Shown one piece after another: positions 1-9,134 of a DNA stretch of 64,000 bases; within the stretch, counting starts at the first letter, position 1; each line of letters begins with the position of its first letter. This DNA comes from Candidatus Caldilinea saccharophila (GTDB lineage: Bacteria; Chloroflexota; Anaerolineae; Caldilineales; Caldilineaceae). Under the pieces are notes generated by a model that was given only the letters and a program-made list of their open reading frames with translations, searched no databases and was not told the origin of the DNA. Made by a program: the position numbers and the translations under genes. The stretch is from contig JADJVW010000002.1 in assembly GCA_016710365.1 (NCBI GenBank), positions 383,641 to 447,640 of the forward strand, written 5' to 3'.

Positions 1-189
1 CCGCGCGCGTTGGCCGGCTTTATGCGCAAGATGAGCGATGAAATGGGCGAGCCGCTCGACGCCGAGATGTCGGAAATGGTGGATCGCCTGGAACGCGGCG
101 AAAGCCCCGAAGCAATCGAGCAGTCGATGCCTGACCTCGGCGCCGACGCCAGTGGCGCTGGCGGTGGCTTCGATGATTTTGGAATGTAA
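1..189 (+). CDS. C-terminal end of a small acidic protein, possibly FmdB-type zinc-ribbon protein (partial)
   Basis: The reading frame is open from base 1 and stops at TAA 187-189, giving 62 residues of a C-terminus. It contains an acidic helix (MGEPLDAEMSEMVDRLERG) and ends in a Gly/Asp-rich tail (GAGGGFDDFGM). Small FmdB-family zinc-ribbon proteins of Chloroflexota often end in this style, but the CxxC zinc-binding part would lie upstream of the window and cannot be seen, so the family is only a guess. It converges on the minus-strand c-di-AMP receptor gene with only six bases between the two stops. Confidence 0.5.
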   Translation, partial: PRALAGFMRKMSDEMGEPLDAEMSEMVDRLERGESPEAIEQSMPDLGADASGAGGGFDDFGM

Positions 190-195
190 ACCGGC

Positions 196-525
196 TCAGA
201 TCTTCTCGAAATGCGCCACGTCGAGCACAAAAATCGTAGCGCCGCCCATGTGTTTCTCCACCGGCGTGGGAATGTGAACTTCCCCCGGCTCCATCACCGG
301 CGGCAACGGCGTCACATACTGGATGCGGCTGGGGCAGCTTTCGCGAAAGACGCCCATCACACCTTCCACTTTTTCGTCGTCGACGCCACAAAAGATCGTT
401 GTGTTGCCTACGCGCAGAAACCCACCCGTCGTGCTGGTCACGGTGGCGGAAAAGCCACGCCGCGCCAGGCGGTCGAGCACATTGCGCGTGTCGTCGCTGT
501 TGATAATCGCCATCACTAGTTTCAT
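196..525 (-). CDS. darA: Cyclic-di-AMP receptor, DarA/PstA family (PII-like)
   Basis: 109 residues, the usual size of DarA/PstA (DUF970) proteins, which are trimeric PII-like cytoplasmic receptors for the second messenger cyclic di-AMP. The family pattern is clear: MKLVMAIINSDD start, a GFSATVTSTTGGFLR segment carrying the conserved ligand-binding Thr/Gly stretch, GNTTIFCGVDDEKVE, and a closing beta strand GGATIFVLDVAHFEKI. The ATG at 525 is preceded by GGGGAGG at a good distance. It lies downstream of tmk on the same strand, as in Firmicutes where darA (yaaQ) follows tmk, but here 168 bases with a palindromic repeat separate them. What the receptor signals to cannot be read from the sequence. 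Confidence 0.9.
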   Translation of the reverse strand: MKLVMAIINSDDTRNVLDRLARRGFSATVTSTTGGFLRVGNTTIFCGVDDEKVEGVMGVFRESCPSRIQYVTPLPPVMEPGEVHIPTPVEKHMGGATIFVLDVAHFEKI

Positions 526-569
526 CGTTTTTCCTCCCCATTGTTTAGAAGCTGTTTGGAAAAAGCCTC

Positions 570-670
570 TTGCTTTGACGCAGACGTGCGCAGAAAACGC
601 AGAGAAATGCTGACAGGAGAGCTTTTTGCTTTTCCTCTGCGCCCCTCTGCTACTCTACGCCTCTGCATCG
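570..670. repeat. Imperfect inverted repeat rich in CGCAGAG/CTCTGCG, between tmk and the c-di-AMP receptor
   Basis: GCGCAGA and CGCAGAGAAA on the left (about 588-607) face TTTCCTCTGCGC and CTCTGC on the right (about 630-665). A related GCAGAGGCGC / CAGAGGAGG stretch occurs at about 53740-53800. It looks like a dispersed intergenic palindrome that could also fold at the mRNA level between the two genes. Confidence 0.4.
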
Positions 671-693
671 AAATTGTTCCTGTTTAGAGCGAA

Positions 694-1335
694 TCACTCG
701 GCGTCTGCCTCGCCAGCGAGCAGCGCAAAGATACGCGCCCGCAGTTGCATGTGAATCGCCTCGGCGAGCTGCGCGGCGTCGATCACCAGCCAACGGGGGC
801 GATCGGCGGCAGCCAGCGCCAGATAGCCGTCGCGCACGCGCTGGTGAAAGGCGAGTGCGTGGTTTTCCATACGATTCCACTCTTCAGCCGCACCCGCGCG
901 TTTGCGCGCCAGGCCGGCGCGCACATCAATATCCAGGTAAATCGTCAACGTTGGCGTCAATCCGTTGGTGGCATAATCGCCCAACCTACGCAGCGGCTCC
1001 AGCGTCTGGCCATGCCCGTAGCCCTGATACGCCAGCGTACTGTCGGCATACCGGTCACACAGCACCACCTGGCCGGCGGCCAACGCAGGCCGGATCACCT
1101 CGTCGACGATTTGGGCGCGCGCCGCTTGGAAAAGCAGCGTTTCGGCGCGGAAGCTCATCTCCGTGTGCGCCGAGTCGAGCAGCAAGTCGCGGATGGCGTT
1201 GCCGATGCGCGTCCCCCCCGGCTCGCGCGTCGCGAGCACTCGCAGGCCGCGACGCGTCAGCGCATCCGCCAACAGGCGGATCTGGGTCGTCTTGCCGCTC
1301 CCTTCCGGGCCTTCAAATGTGATGAACAGACTCAC
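694..1335 (-). CDS. tmk: Thymidylate kinase
   Basis: 213 residues, normal length. The enzyme phosphorylates dTMP to dTDP in the cytoplasm for DNA synthesis. The P-loop FEGPEGSGKTTQ is at residues 7-18, the TREPGG substrate loop at about 36-41, the DRY motif in LCDRYADSTLAYQGYG at about 92-107, and a LID-like RKRAG segment at about 144-148. The start is GTG at 1335 with AGGGGCG upstream; no ATG is better placed. It sits in a minus-strand cluster after the R3H/AAA protein and before the c-di-AMP receptor. A strong hairpin at 1372-1410 separates it from the upstream gene, so it may have its own promoter. Confidence 0.96.
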   Translation of the reverse strand: MSLFITFEGPEGSGKTTQIRLLADALTRRGLRVLATREPGGTRIGNAIRDLLLDSAHTEMSFRAETLLFQAARAQIVDEVIRPALAAGQVVLCDRYADSTLAYQGYGHGQTLEPLRRLGDYATNGLTPTLTIYLDIDVRAGLARKRAGAAEEWNRMENHALAFHQRVRDGYLALAAADRPRWLVIDAAQLAEAIHMQLRARIFALLAGEADAE

Positions 1336-1371
1336 TATAGCGCCCCTGTTTTATCTTGTTCGGCGCTTCGA

Positions 1372-1410
1372 TCAAGAAACCGAGTTTCTGACAGAAACTC
1401 GGTTTCTTGA
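1372..1410 (-). terminator. 18-bp perfect hairpin after the R3H/AAA gene
   Basis: TCAAGAAACCGAGTTTCT (1372-1389) is repeated as its exact reverse complement at 1393-1410 with a GAC loop. It lies 20 bases downstream of the R3H gene stop and upstream of tmk, so it can act as a transcription terminator or processing site. Its core ACCGAGTTTCTG recurs in the hairpin at 38141-38173, so it may also be a small dispersed palindrome family. There is no clear T-run. Confidence 0.6.
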
Positions 1411-1430
1411 CGCAAAATCCACCTGAGAAC

Positions 1431-3100
1431 CTAACGACGAAAGATGCGAACGCGGCGGTAGGGTTCACGCCCATAGCTGTGACTGACGAGATTGGCCGCG
1501 CGCGCCAACTGATGCTGTTGGCTGCGGATTGCCGCGGACTGCGGGCTGAGAATCACATCCGACGCGCCGTTGAGCACCCGCTGAATGCCCTCTTGCGTTT
1601 CCCGCATCGCCTCATCGAACGCATCGATCGGGGTGACGGCAATGTTGAAGATGTCCACCAACACCTGTTCCATCTGCGCGCCGGTGTTGCTGCGCAGGAT
1701 GTAAACAGGAATCCCGCGGCGTTCGGCGTCCAGAATGGGCGCCGGCTGTTGACGATAGTAGTTCTTCAACGTCATCACCGCGTCGGCGGCATTGAGATTA
1801 TCGACGATTTGGATCGGCACGTTCAGGCTGTTGGCCGCGGAGCGCAGCCGATTCTGCCCCACGCCATAGGGATAGATGCGCATGGTGTCGCGTTTGACCG
1901 GTTGCGGCTCAGGCGTGCTTTCGGTGAGAGGATGGCCGTTTGTCTCCTGAATGAGTTGCTCCGCCGGTGTTTCCCGGCCGCGCCGACGGCGCGGCCGCGC
2001 CGCAAAGTTGCTCTGCTCAACTTCCTCCACCTCATGGTGAGTGATCTGAATTTCCCCGTGCTTATCAACAGTGCGATCTTCCGGCGACAAGGCGCGACCG
2101 CGCAGGATCGCATCCACCGCTTGCATGACATCGTGGTGGATCACCATGTGCTGGCGATCCTTGATTTCGATCAGCACATCAAACGTAGGCGGCGCCCGGC
2201 GTTCGAGCACGCTCTTCTGCGTGCTGCGGCGGCGCGCCTCCTCGTCGACAGCGTGACGGACTCAATGCCGCCCACCAGGTCGCTGAGCGTTGGGTTCATC
2301 AGCAGGTGGTCGAGGCTGTTGCCGTGCGCGGTGCCGATGAGCTGGACGCCGCGCTCGGCGATCGTGCGCGCGGCGACAGCTTCGAGCTCACGCCCGATCT
2401 CGTCGATCACGATGACCTCTGGCATGTGGTTTTCCACGGCTTCGATCATCAGCTCGTGCTGCAGCGACGGGTCGGGCACCTGCATGCGCCGCGAACGGCC
2501 AATCGCCGGATGCGGAATATCGCCGTCGCCGGCAATTTCGTTGCTGGTGTCGACGATAACGACGCGCTTGACCTCGCTGCGCAGGCGCGCAGCTTCGCGC
2601 AACAGCGTCGTCTTGCCCACGCCAGGCCGGCCCAGCAGCAAAATGCTGCGCTCCCCGTCCACGATGTCTTTGATGATCTCGATGGCGCCGTAGACCGCAC
2701 GCCCCACGCGGCAGGTGAGACCGATGACCTCGCCCTTGCGGTTGCGAATGGCAGAAATGCGGTGGAGAGTGCGTTCGATGCCGGCGCGATTGTCGGCGCC
2801 AAAATCGCCCACGCGTTCCACCACCATGCGCAGGTCTTCAGGCGTCACCTCGTGTTTGCTGAGCACAAGTTCGCCATCGGTAAAGCGCGCCTCGGGGAGG
2901 CGTCCCAAATCCATGATGACTTCGATCAGGTTTCCCTTACGTTCCGACTGTTCCAGCGATGCACGAATGCGATCGGGCAAAACAGCCAGCAATAAATCGA
3001 GGTCGTCGGTAATTTGAAGTGTATTCATATTCGGTTGTTCAGGTGCAAAAGAATCGACAGGCACTTGACGCGTCTGGCGCGTCACTGGATCATTTATCAC
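1431..3100 (-). CDS. R3H domain AAA ATPase (SpoIIIAA-like), frameshifted
   Basis: About 556 residues once one frameshift near 2210-2260 is bridged. The first part (3100 down to about 2250) has the AAA ATPase core: LGRPGVGKTTLLREAAR (Walker A), VVIVDTSNEIAGDGD, VIVIDEIGRELEA (Walker B) and GTAHGNSLDHLL, as in SpoIIIAA-like/R3H proteins that bind single-stranded nucleic acid. The second part (from LERRAPPTFDVLIEI, about 2210) has a basic RPRRRRGR linker and ends in an R3H-like tail with RSQQHQLARAANLVSHSYGREP, whose R-x3-H spacing fits the domain. The break falls in a CG-rich run and both frames are conserved-looking, so an indel error is likely. GTG 3100 overlaps the upstream stop as GTGA, with AGGAAG before it; ATG 3028 is the alternative. 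Confidence 0.85.
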
Positions 3101-4215
3101 GCAATGCTTCCTGAATCGACGGTTGCAGAAGATTGAATCGGCGATGAGACGGCGCAACTAGGCGGTGCGAACGATGTAGGCGCCACCTCGCTCGTCGTCT
3201 CCACTACAGGTACCGCACTGGAAACGGTTTCACGCACCCACTTGACTACATGTTTCACCATCCTGACACGGTCATGAAACGGCGCAAACCCGCTTTCTTC
3301 GAGCACACTATCCAGCCCACCGTGAAAATCGCTGGAGGCTATATAAAGCGGAGTAGACCAGCGCTGCTCTGTCACCACAGCTAATGCATGGCTGATGAGC
3401 GCACGCAAATTAGACGAATCCGGCTGCAAGGCGTCGATCCAAATTTGCAACCACGTTCCATGTTGACCTAGCAACACTTGAAACGCACCGGTCAATTCGT
3501 TCGAAGACCTCATCACATAAGTAACGCCTTGAGCGGGGCGTAAGTTCTCTAAAAGTGGCGCGACAGCTTCCGATCCGCCCATCGCCCCCTCTGCAATCTG
3601 CACCGGTTCCGGCACCGTCGCCGCATAAAGTCGCAACAAATCCCAGTCATCGATTGCGGCGCGCAGCCGGACTTCTGTATCGCCACACACCTTGCGCGCC
3701 GCCGCACCGGGCTCAAAACACCGCCAGATCGTCTGGCGACAATAGGGTTGAAACCCCACCGCGGCAAAAGTGTTCACCAACAGCGGTTGGTCGGGCGCTT
3801 CGGCATAGATGCGGTTGACCGCCAGACTGCCAGCCTCGTGAATAAGATGAGATAACAACTTGTTCCAGATCGCAGGGTGCCCCGTCGGGGCGTCAAGACT
3901 CGGTGCAAGACACAAAATCTCGGCTTCTGGCCGATTGGCGCGCCGCACCATCTGCAAAAATCCCTCATGCACCAGTCCATGCCCCTGTTGACGCAAGACA
4001 TAGGTGGATGCCCGCAACGTGGCCCACGGCCAAACAGCACTGAGTGCAACCGACATGCTCGACGTTGGCTGGAGAAAATTTTGCACGCAAGGCAACTGGG
4101 TCGCCTGCCCACTGAGACGCTGGATCAGGTAAATGTCGCCAAGTTGAAATGGGCGAATCACCGGGTTAGAATCTCCAAAGCGGAGAACAACTAGCTGAAA
4201 ATCGGACGTTTGCAA
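3097..4215 (-). CDS. GNAT-fold acetyltransferase-like protein of unknown substrate
   Basis: 372 residues. The first 170 residues look like a GNAT N-acetyltransferase domain (DSNPVIRPFQLGDIYLI, then NRIYAEAPDQPLLVNTFAAVGFQ), and a second, weaker GNAT-like half follows (STPLYIASSDFHGGLDSVLEESGFAPF). The C-terminal 40 residues are Ser/Thr/Pro/Val-rich and look disordered. The start is TTG 4215 with AGGGG upstream. Its stop overlaps the GTG start of the R3H/AAA gene, so the two are probably co-translated. Substrate unknown; the acetyl-CoA loop is not crisp, so activity is uncertain. Confidence 0.6.
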   Translation of the reverse strand: MQTSDFQLVVLRFGDSNPVIRPFQLGDIYLIQRLSGQATQLPCVQNFLQPTSSMSVALSAVWPWATLRASTYVLRQQGHGLVHEGFLQMVRRANRPEAEILCLAPSLDAPTGHPAIWNKLLSHLIHEAGSLAVNRIYAEAPDQPLLVNTFAAVGFQPYCRQTIWRCFEPGAAARKVCGDTEVRLRAAIDDWDLLRLYAATVPEPVQIAEGAMGGSEAVAPLLENLRPAQGVTYVMRSSNELTGAFQVLLGQHGTWLQIWIDALQPDSSNLRALISHALAVVTEQRWSTPLYIASSDFHGGLDSVLEESGFAPFHDRVRMVKHVVKWVRETVSSAVPVVETTSEVAPTSFAPPSCAVSSPIQSSATVDSGSIA

Positions 4216-4488
4216 ATCATTGCCCCTATTCTACTGCAACAACCGTTGCTCGGCAAGTAATCTCCCCAACGATTACTTTATGTTAACAACTTATCCTTTG
4301 TCAATCCTTCCTCTGTCACCAGCGCAGGAAAAAAGAATGGAATTCAATGAGAAGGAGCGTCCAATGACAAGTTTACGGATTTTTTGAAACGTGATAAGAT
4401 TAGGTTATCCTTTCGGATACGCTTCATAGCATCGATATTCACCCGGTAGTTACTTACAATTCTATAGCTTTGAAAGGAGTTTCAACGT

Positions 4489-5718
4489 ATGCGTTCAAAA
4501 CTTGCGTCTTTGCTCTTGGTGGTGCTCCTGTTGTTGGCATCATTCAGCACAGCGCTCGCCCAAAGCGAACCGTTCTGCGGCGACCTTGATGCGGCTGACT
4601 GCGATCTCTTGACGACAGCCACCGCAAACATGAAAGAAGTTGCCTCGTACCAGGCATCTGGCAACTACAATGCCATTCTTACCGGCGTTCCCGGCTTGCC
4701 CCTGGCCGAAGCCACCGTCGATGTCATGGTCGATGGCGCCTTTTCCTACGATGAAAGCGCGCTGGCTGCCGCAGCAGAACTTGCTATGGTGCAGAGCCAG
4801 GAGGACGTGACAAACCTGATGGCGGAATCCCCCCAGTTGTTTGTAGATTTCTACAATGGTTGGGCTTTCGATATGGTGATCTCGCTGGATGCCAATGAAG
4901 AACTGGCGGCTGCGCTCTCCGCAGACGCCGGCATCGAATTGCCCAGTTCGCTGAGCGTCCCACTGATTCTCAAGGATGGCATCCTCTACGTCGATGTCAC
5001 CGAAGTTGCACCGTTTATCGACGGGATGCAGGAAATGAAAGGCTGGCTCGGCTTTGAATTGGGTGGCGTGATCGAAGCGGCCGCCGAACAAGGCGTCTTT
5101 GAACAAGCTGCCGCTTCAATGGATCCAGAAGCAATGGCAAGCACCGGCGCCATGGACCCAGCCACGATGGCCGCGCTGATGGGGATGCAGGCCGCGCTGG
5201 GCGACCCCACCGCCTTCGAGAAGTTCATGACCATCACCCGCAGCGACGATGACGAGATCGACGGCGCCGCGGTGGCCGTGTTCGTCACCAAGCTGGACTT
5301 GCTCGCCTTCATCAGCAGCCCGGAGTTCGTAGAACTGGTGAAAAGTCTGGCCACCTCCGGTGCGTTGGGCGCGGACGCTCTCAGTGCGGCTGATGTCGAC
5401 CAGGCTATGCAAATGCTTGGCATGATGGGCCCGATGCTCTTCCAGGGGTTGACCTCGGAGAACACCACCGCAGTCAGCATTGACGAACCGAACTACCTTG
5501 TCGCCGAGGCGAGCTTGTTCTCATGGGATCTGACCAGCCTGCTGCAAATGGCGGCAATGAGCGGCGCCATCCCGGCCGACCAAATGCCGTCGGGCGTCTC
5601 CCTGGTGGAGTTCTCGACCTCCGTGGTCAATTCCGAGATCGGTGAAGAACAGACGATCGAAGCGCCGGCCGATGCCATGGTCATCCCTGCCGAAGCTATG
5701 ATGCAATCCTCCAATTAA
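4489..5718 (+). CDS. Secreted protein of unknown function with Met/Ala-rich repeats
   Basis: 409 residues with a clear signal peptide (hydrophobic LLLVVLLLLASFSTALA, cleavage before QSEPFCG). The mature part is acidic, with two early Cys residues (FCGDLDAADC), paired beta strands around residues 50-200, and a Met/Ala/Asp-rich central stretch (MDPEAMASTGAMDPATMAAL). The architecture (secreted, two-layer beta, average composition) resembles LppX/LprG-like lipid-carrying proteins, but there is no lipobox and I do not claim that function. AAAGGAG lies eight bases before the ATG. It is monocistronic and converges on the META-domain lipoprotein gene. Confidence 0.75.
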   Translation: MRSKLASLLLVVLLLLASFSTALAQSEPFCGDLDAADCDLLTTATANMKEVASYQASGNYNAILTGVPGLPLAEATVDVMVDGAFSYDESALAAAAELAMVQSQEDVTNLMAESPQLFVDFYNGWAFDMVISLDANEELAAALSADAGIELPSSLSVPLILKDGILYVDVTEVAPFIDGMQEMKGWLGFELGGVIEAAAEQGVFEQAAASMDPEAMASTGAMDPATMAALMGMQAALGDPTAFEKFMTITRSDDDEIDGAAVAVFVTKLDLLAFISSPEFVELVKSLATSGALGADALSAADVDQAMQMLGMMGPMLFQGLTSENTTAVSIDEPNYLVAEASLFSWDLTSLLQMAAMSGAIPADQMPSGVSLVEFSTSVVNSEIGEEQTIEAPADAMVIPAEAMMQSSN

Positions 5719-5820
5719 TTCTCTGGGCGGATTGTGACTGGCTCGATAAGCCTAAAAAGTGGTGCCAATGCAGCCCACTCTTTATGGCTGGTTTATGGAC
5801 AGCTGTGAAATGCTGAGCAG

Positions 5821-6909
5821 CTACTCTCCACTGGCGCGATAGGCCGCCACCAATGCACCATCCGCGGTGCGCAGTTCCAGTTGGTCGCCCTGAATCGCAA
5901 AGGTGGCTACGGTGGGCAATGCCGACAGATAGGCGTACTCCTGCTCCATGATCGGCTCTGGGCACAATTTGCGCGTCGAGGCCGCCGGCTGGATCGCAAT
6001 CAGCGCATCCTCTACCGTGTAGCTGGAGAAGTATCGGTTGCATCCCGCCGAACCGCCGACTTCCCCGGCTGCATCGAAGATAGCTGTAATCTCCGTATCG
6101 GCCAGAATGGAAACCGCGGCGCCGCGCCCATTGTTGTACGAGGTCGCAACCCACGTGACGCCCGTCAGCCCAACGGATTCCTGGACGGTGAACGTTGCCA
6201 TCACCTGTCCGTCGGCGCCGAGCAAAGCAAGCTCGCCATTCGCAATTTGGTAGGTGGCCGTCGCCGACAGCGCCGCCATGAATTGCTGCTCGACGTTCAT
6301 CTGCAGCGCCGGGCACGCCATCATCGTCATTGGACCGGGCAGAATGGTCAAGCTGTCGCCGTCGAGCGTATACGCAGCATTGTAGTTGTTGCAGCCCGCG
6401 CCGCCGCTGACGCGATCATCGGCAAAAGTTGCCGTCGCTTCGACGCCATCCGGCAAAGCCTTGAATGCTCCACTGGCATCGGCCACGCCTGTCAGCAGCC
6501 AGGTCGGCCCGGCCAAGGATCCAGTTTCCGCTGTTTCAACGTCTGCTGCATCGGCCATAACAGGCTCCTTGCTGACGACCTCGATCAAAGTGTACTTCAA
6601 ACTGGAGGCGTCGGCGGGTGCGTTCTCCACGGGTTCGACGAGCACGCGCAGTTCATAGGTGTATCCCGGCTCGTACTCGAACCCATCGATCCGGCTGTAG
6701 AAGAATTGATATTCATCCCCCGGATTTTCCTTGACCAACATGCACTGTTGAGGCCCCACTCCCACGCAATCGACCATTTCTGGCCCGACGAAGAGCGTCT
6801 TTTCGCTCGCCGCGTTGGTGGTGCGGGCGTCGCTCACCGGTTGGCAGGCCCCTAGCGTAAAAAGCAACGCAACTGCACCAGTGATCATCATGCCAAAACG
6901 CCAACTCAT
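5821..6909 (-). CDS. Lipoprotein with a DUF4377 domain and two META (HslJ-like) domains
   Basis: 362 residues from ATG 6909, chosen because AAAAAGGAG lies before it and the protein then begins with a lipoprotein signal peptide (AVALLFTLGAC lipobox, lipidated Cys about 21). Residues 40-125 match the DUF4377 pattern (VDCVGVGPQQCMLVK). Two META domains follow: one from about GPTWLLTG with GGAGCNNYNAAYTL and TMMACP, a second from GVTWVATSY with GSAGCNRYFSSYTV and TRKLCP. Each has the conserved Gly-Cys-Asn-x-Tyr and a partner Cys. META/HslJ proteins are envelope proteins linked in E. coli to novobiocin resistance and heat shock; the exact role is unknown. Longer reading upstream to 7101 has no signal peptide and is rejected. 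Confidence 0.88.
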   Translation of the reverse strand: MSWRFGMMITGAVALLFTLGACQPVSDARTTNAASEKTLFVGPEMVDCVGVGPQQCMLVKENPGDEYQFFYSRIDGFEYEPGYTYELRVLVEPVENAPADASSLKYTLIEVVSKEPVMADAADVETAETGSLAGPTWLLTGVADASGAFKALPDGVEATATFADDRVSGGAGCNNYNAAYTLDGDSLTILPGPMTMMACPALQMNVEQQFMAALSATATYQIANGELALLGADGQVMATFTVQESVGLTGVTWVATSYNNGRGAAVSILADTEITAIFDAAGEVGGSAGCNRYFSSYTVEDALIAIQPAASTRKLCPEPIMEQEYAYLSALPTVATFAIQGDQLELRTADGALVAAYRASGE

Positions 6910-7186
6910 CTGTGTCTCCTTTTTGAATTCAATACGTTTCTTCGATATTTGAGTGCACCTACGATAATGCCGGTCGGATGTCATCGAACTCAACAATGAC
7001 AGCAATACGCACGCTCCCACCATTGAGATAGGTCTCATCTCTCCTCTATTCATCCAACCGCTGACAGGAGGACGTGTTGACCGATGCATTTGTTCCTCCA
7101 CGTCTACAAACCCATCGTTTGTGAAAAGCTCAATGCTGAGAAAATCTCACCCTGGGACGTTCACGTCACTGCCGCTTGTTAAATGA

Positions 7187-8164
7187 TTAGAGGCGCAGCG
7201 TCACCCACGCCGGGTCGTGGTCGCTGCCGTCGCCCGAATGGCGTGTGCGGCGGTCGATCCAGCCGTCCACCAGCTTGGGCGCCAGCGGCGGGCTGAGCCA
7301 AACCTGGTCGTAGAGTTCAAACTGCGGCGGCTGGCGCGTGAGCTTGTAGCGATGCGTCCACGCAGTATGTGGCGGGTTGTACGCATCCGGCTGTTCGCGC
7401 TTGGCAGGCCGCGTCTCCTTGGGCGCGGTCAGGCCATTGACCCAGCCCGCGGCCCGAAAGGCAGCCAGCGATGCAGCATCGACGCCATCGTTCATGTCAC
7501 CGGTGACGACATAGCGGCTGTTGGGCCGCGTGCGCGCTTCGACGATCGTCGCCACGGCTTCCGCTTGGCGCCGCCGCCGGTCAAAGATGCGCGCACGCGC
7601 CGCGGCGCCGTCCTGATCCCAGCGCGTGTAGTTGCTCTTGAGGTGGGTGTTGAAGAGGGTGAAGAGCCGCTCGCGGCGTCGTGGGTCGAGAATGTCGACC
7701 TCCAGCAGATCGCGGCTGAAGATGTAATCGTGCGGCTCGTCGGGGTGGACGGCAAAGCGCCACGAGGTCACGCCGCCGATCGGGTAGCGCGAGAGCAGCC
7801 CCACGTCGATCAGCCGCTGGTCGTTGCCTTCGACGAGCACCTGGTAGGGATACATGCCGCCCAGATCTTCGAGCGCAAACTGGCACAGCACGCCGATGTC
7901 CTCCACCTCCTGCACCGCGAGCACATCTACGTTGATGGCGCGGATGCGGTCGGCAATGATCTTGCGCTCGGCGGGCGACTTGGGTTCGACCAGCTTGCCC
8001 ATGTAGCTGCGAAAGACATAGCCGACCGGCTCGACAAAGGTAAAACGCACCTCCGCATCGACCTCGATGCCGCCGGCGCGCACGATCTCCACCTCGGCGC
8101 TGAAGTTGTAGCGCGAAAACAGGTTGTTGAGGTTAAAGGTTCCTACGGTAATATCCATCGACAT
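7187..8164 (-). CDS. Endonuclease/exonuclease/phosphatase family protein
   Basis: 325 residues from ATG 8164, which has AGGAG six bases upstream. The fold is the DNase I/AP-endonuclease/phosphatase superfamily: TFNLNNLFSRYNF start, AVQEVEDI (catalytic metal-binding Glu), LFNTHLKS, VTGDMNDG (GDxN) and GDGSDHDPAWVTL (SDH catalytic His) near the end, in the right order. Substrate (nucleic acid or phosphoester) cannot be told. The reading frame stays open upstream to 8695 because of a 21-bp minisatellite; that extension is low-complexity heptad repeat and is not taken as protein. Confidence 0.88.
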   Translation of the reverse strand: MSMDITVGTFNLNNLFSRYNFSAEVEIVRAGGIEVDAEVRFTFVEPVGYVFRSYMGKLVEPKSPAERKIIADRIRAINVDVLAVQEVEDIGVLCQFALEDLGGMYPYQVLVEGNDQRLIDVGLLSRYPIGGVTSWRFAVHPDEPHDYIFSRDLLEVDILDPRRRERLFTLFNTHLKSNYTRWDQDGAAARARIFDRRRRQAEAVATIVEARTRPNSRYVVTGDMNDGVDAASLAAFRAAGWVNGLTAPKETRPAKREQPDAYNPPHTAWTHRYKLTRQPPQFELYDQVWLSPPLAPKLVDGWIDRRTRHSGDGSDHDPAWVTLRL

Positions 8165-8278
8165 TGCTTCTCCTGTGATGAAGCGGGGTGCTCTGTTACG
8201 ACCATTGTACCGAATGTTGGCGAATGTGTCGCCTTGGTTGAATGCAATATGCATCGCACGACGCTGGCGGCGGCGGCC

Positions 8279-8626
8279 AGAAGACTGCGCTGCACGACCG
8301 GAAGGTTGTGCTGCACGGCTAGAAGATTGCTTTGCACGACCGGAAGGTTGTGCTGCACGGCTGGAGGATTGCCCTGCACGACCGGAAGGTTGTGCTGCAC
8401 GGCTGGAGGATTGCTCTGCACGACCGAAAGGTTGCCCTGCACACCTGGAAGATTGCGCGACGCGACTGGAAGGTTGCGCGGTGCGGCCGGGAAACTGCGT
8501 TGCACGCCAGAAGATCGCGCGAGCGACTGGAAGGTAAGCGCGACACGACCGGAAGGTTGCGCTGCACGGCGGGAAGATTGCACTGCATGGCTGAAAGAGT
8601 GCGCTGCACGGCGGAAAGATATTCGC
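8279..8626. repeat. 21-bp minisatellite, about 16 diverged units
   Basis: Units such as GGAAGGTTGTGCTGCACGGC alternate with GGAGGATTGCTCTGCACGAC every 21 bases, best conserved at 8300-8430 and more diverged to both sides. Because 21 is a multiple of three all frames on both strands stay open over much of it, giving spurious heptapeptide repeats (RAAQPSG / RAKQSSS on the minus strand). It sits directly upstream of the endonuclease/exonuclease/phosphatase gene. No gene is supported inside it. Confidence 0.85.
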
Positions 8627-8709
8627 AGGTCGGGCTAGCGGGCTGCCAACCAGGAGCTTTGGTTTGGTTTGGTTTATTGGAAAGGACACAGACAAACACA
8701 GATAGCCTC

Positions 8710-8756
8710 AGATAGACGCAGATGCTTTGCGGCTTTGCTCTTATCTGCACTTATCT
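8710..8756. repeat. Intergenic hairpin with AGATAGACGCAGAT arms
   Basis: AGATAGACGCAGAT (8710-8723) faces ATCTGCACTTATCT (8743-8756), an imperfect 14-bp inverted repeat preceded by a GGACACAGACAAACACAGATAG stretch and a triplicated TTGGT. The rest of the gap, 8757-9134, holds no gene that I can support. Confidence 0.45.
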
Positions 8757-9134
8757 ACGTGCTCTTGCTGTCGCTTCACCAAAGTTTTACGCTTGACAGT
8801 TCATAAGCAGCGTCCCCGCCACGCCGCAGGAATTGTGTGCAGTGCAAATGGGCATGCGGTGTGCCGGGGGCAGCGTCTGTGGCGGCGCCAGCTACGCAAG
8901 ATAGGTCATTTGTCGCCAAATCGAGCGTGCATTTTCCGTCAACTGATCGACGCCTCCCTGGACACGCCCGCTCTATTATTATCGTAAACATAGTGACAAG
9001 GTGTTGAAGGTCTGTCGACAACGCGTGCGGGCACAGGACGGCTTCCCTTCCATCGTTGATTGACCTCCCTTCACCCCGAAAGCACTGTGGATTTTCTGCC
9101 CTTGAGACTCTATAGAAGCAAAGGAATTTGCACA

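Noticed and set aside
8165..8695. Upstream extension of the endonuclease/exonuclease/phosphatase protein through the minisatellite
   Set aside because: Low-complexity heptads in every frame, and a well-placed ribosome site marks the start at 8164.
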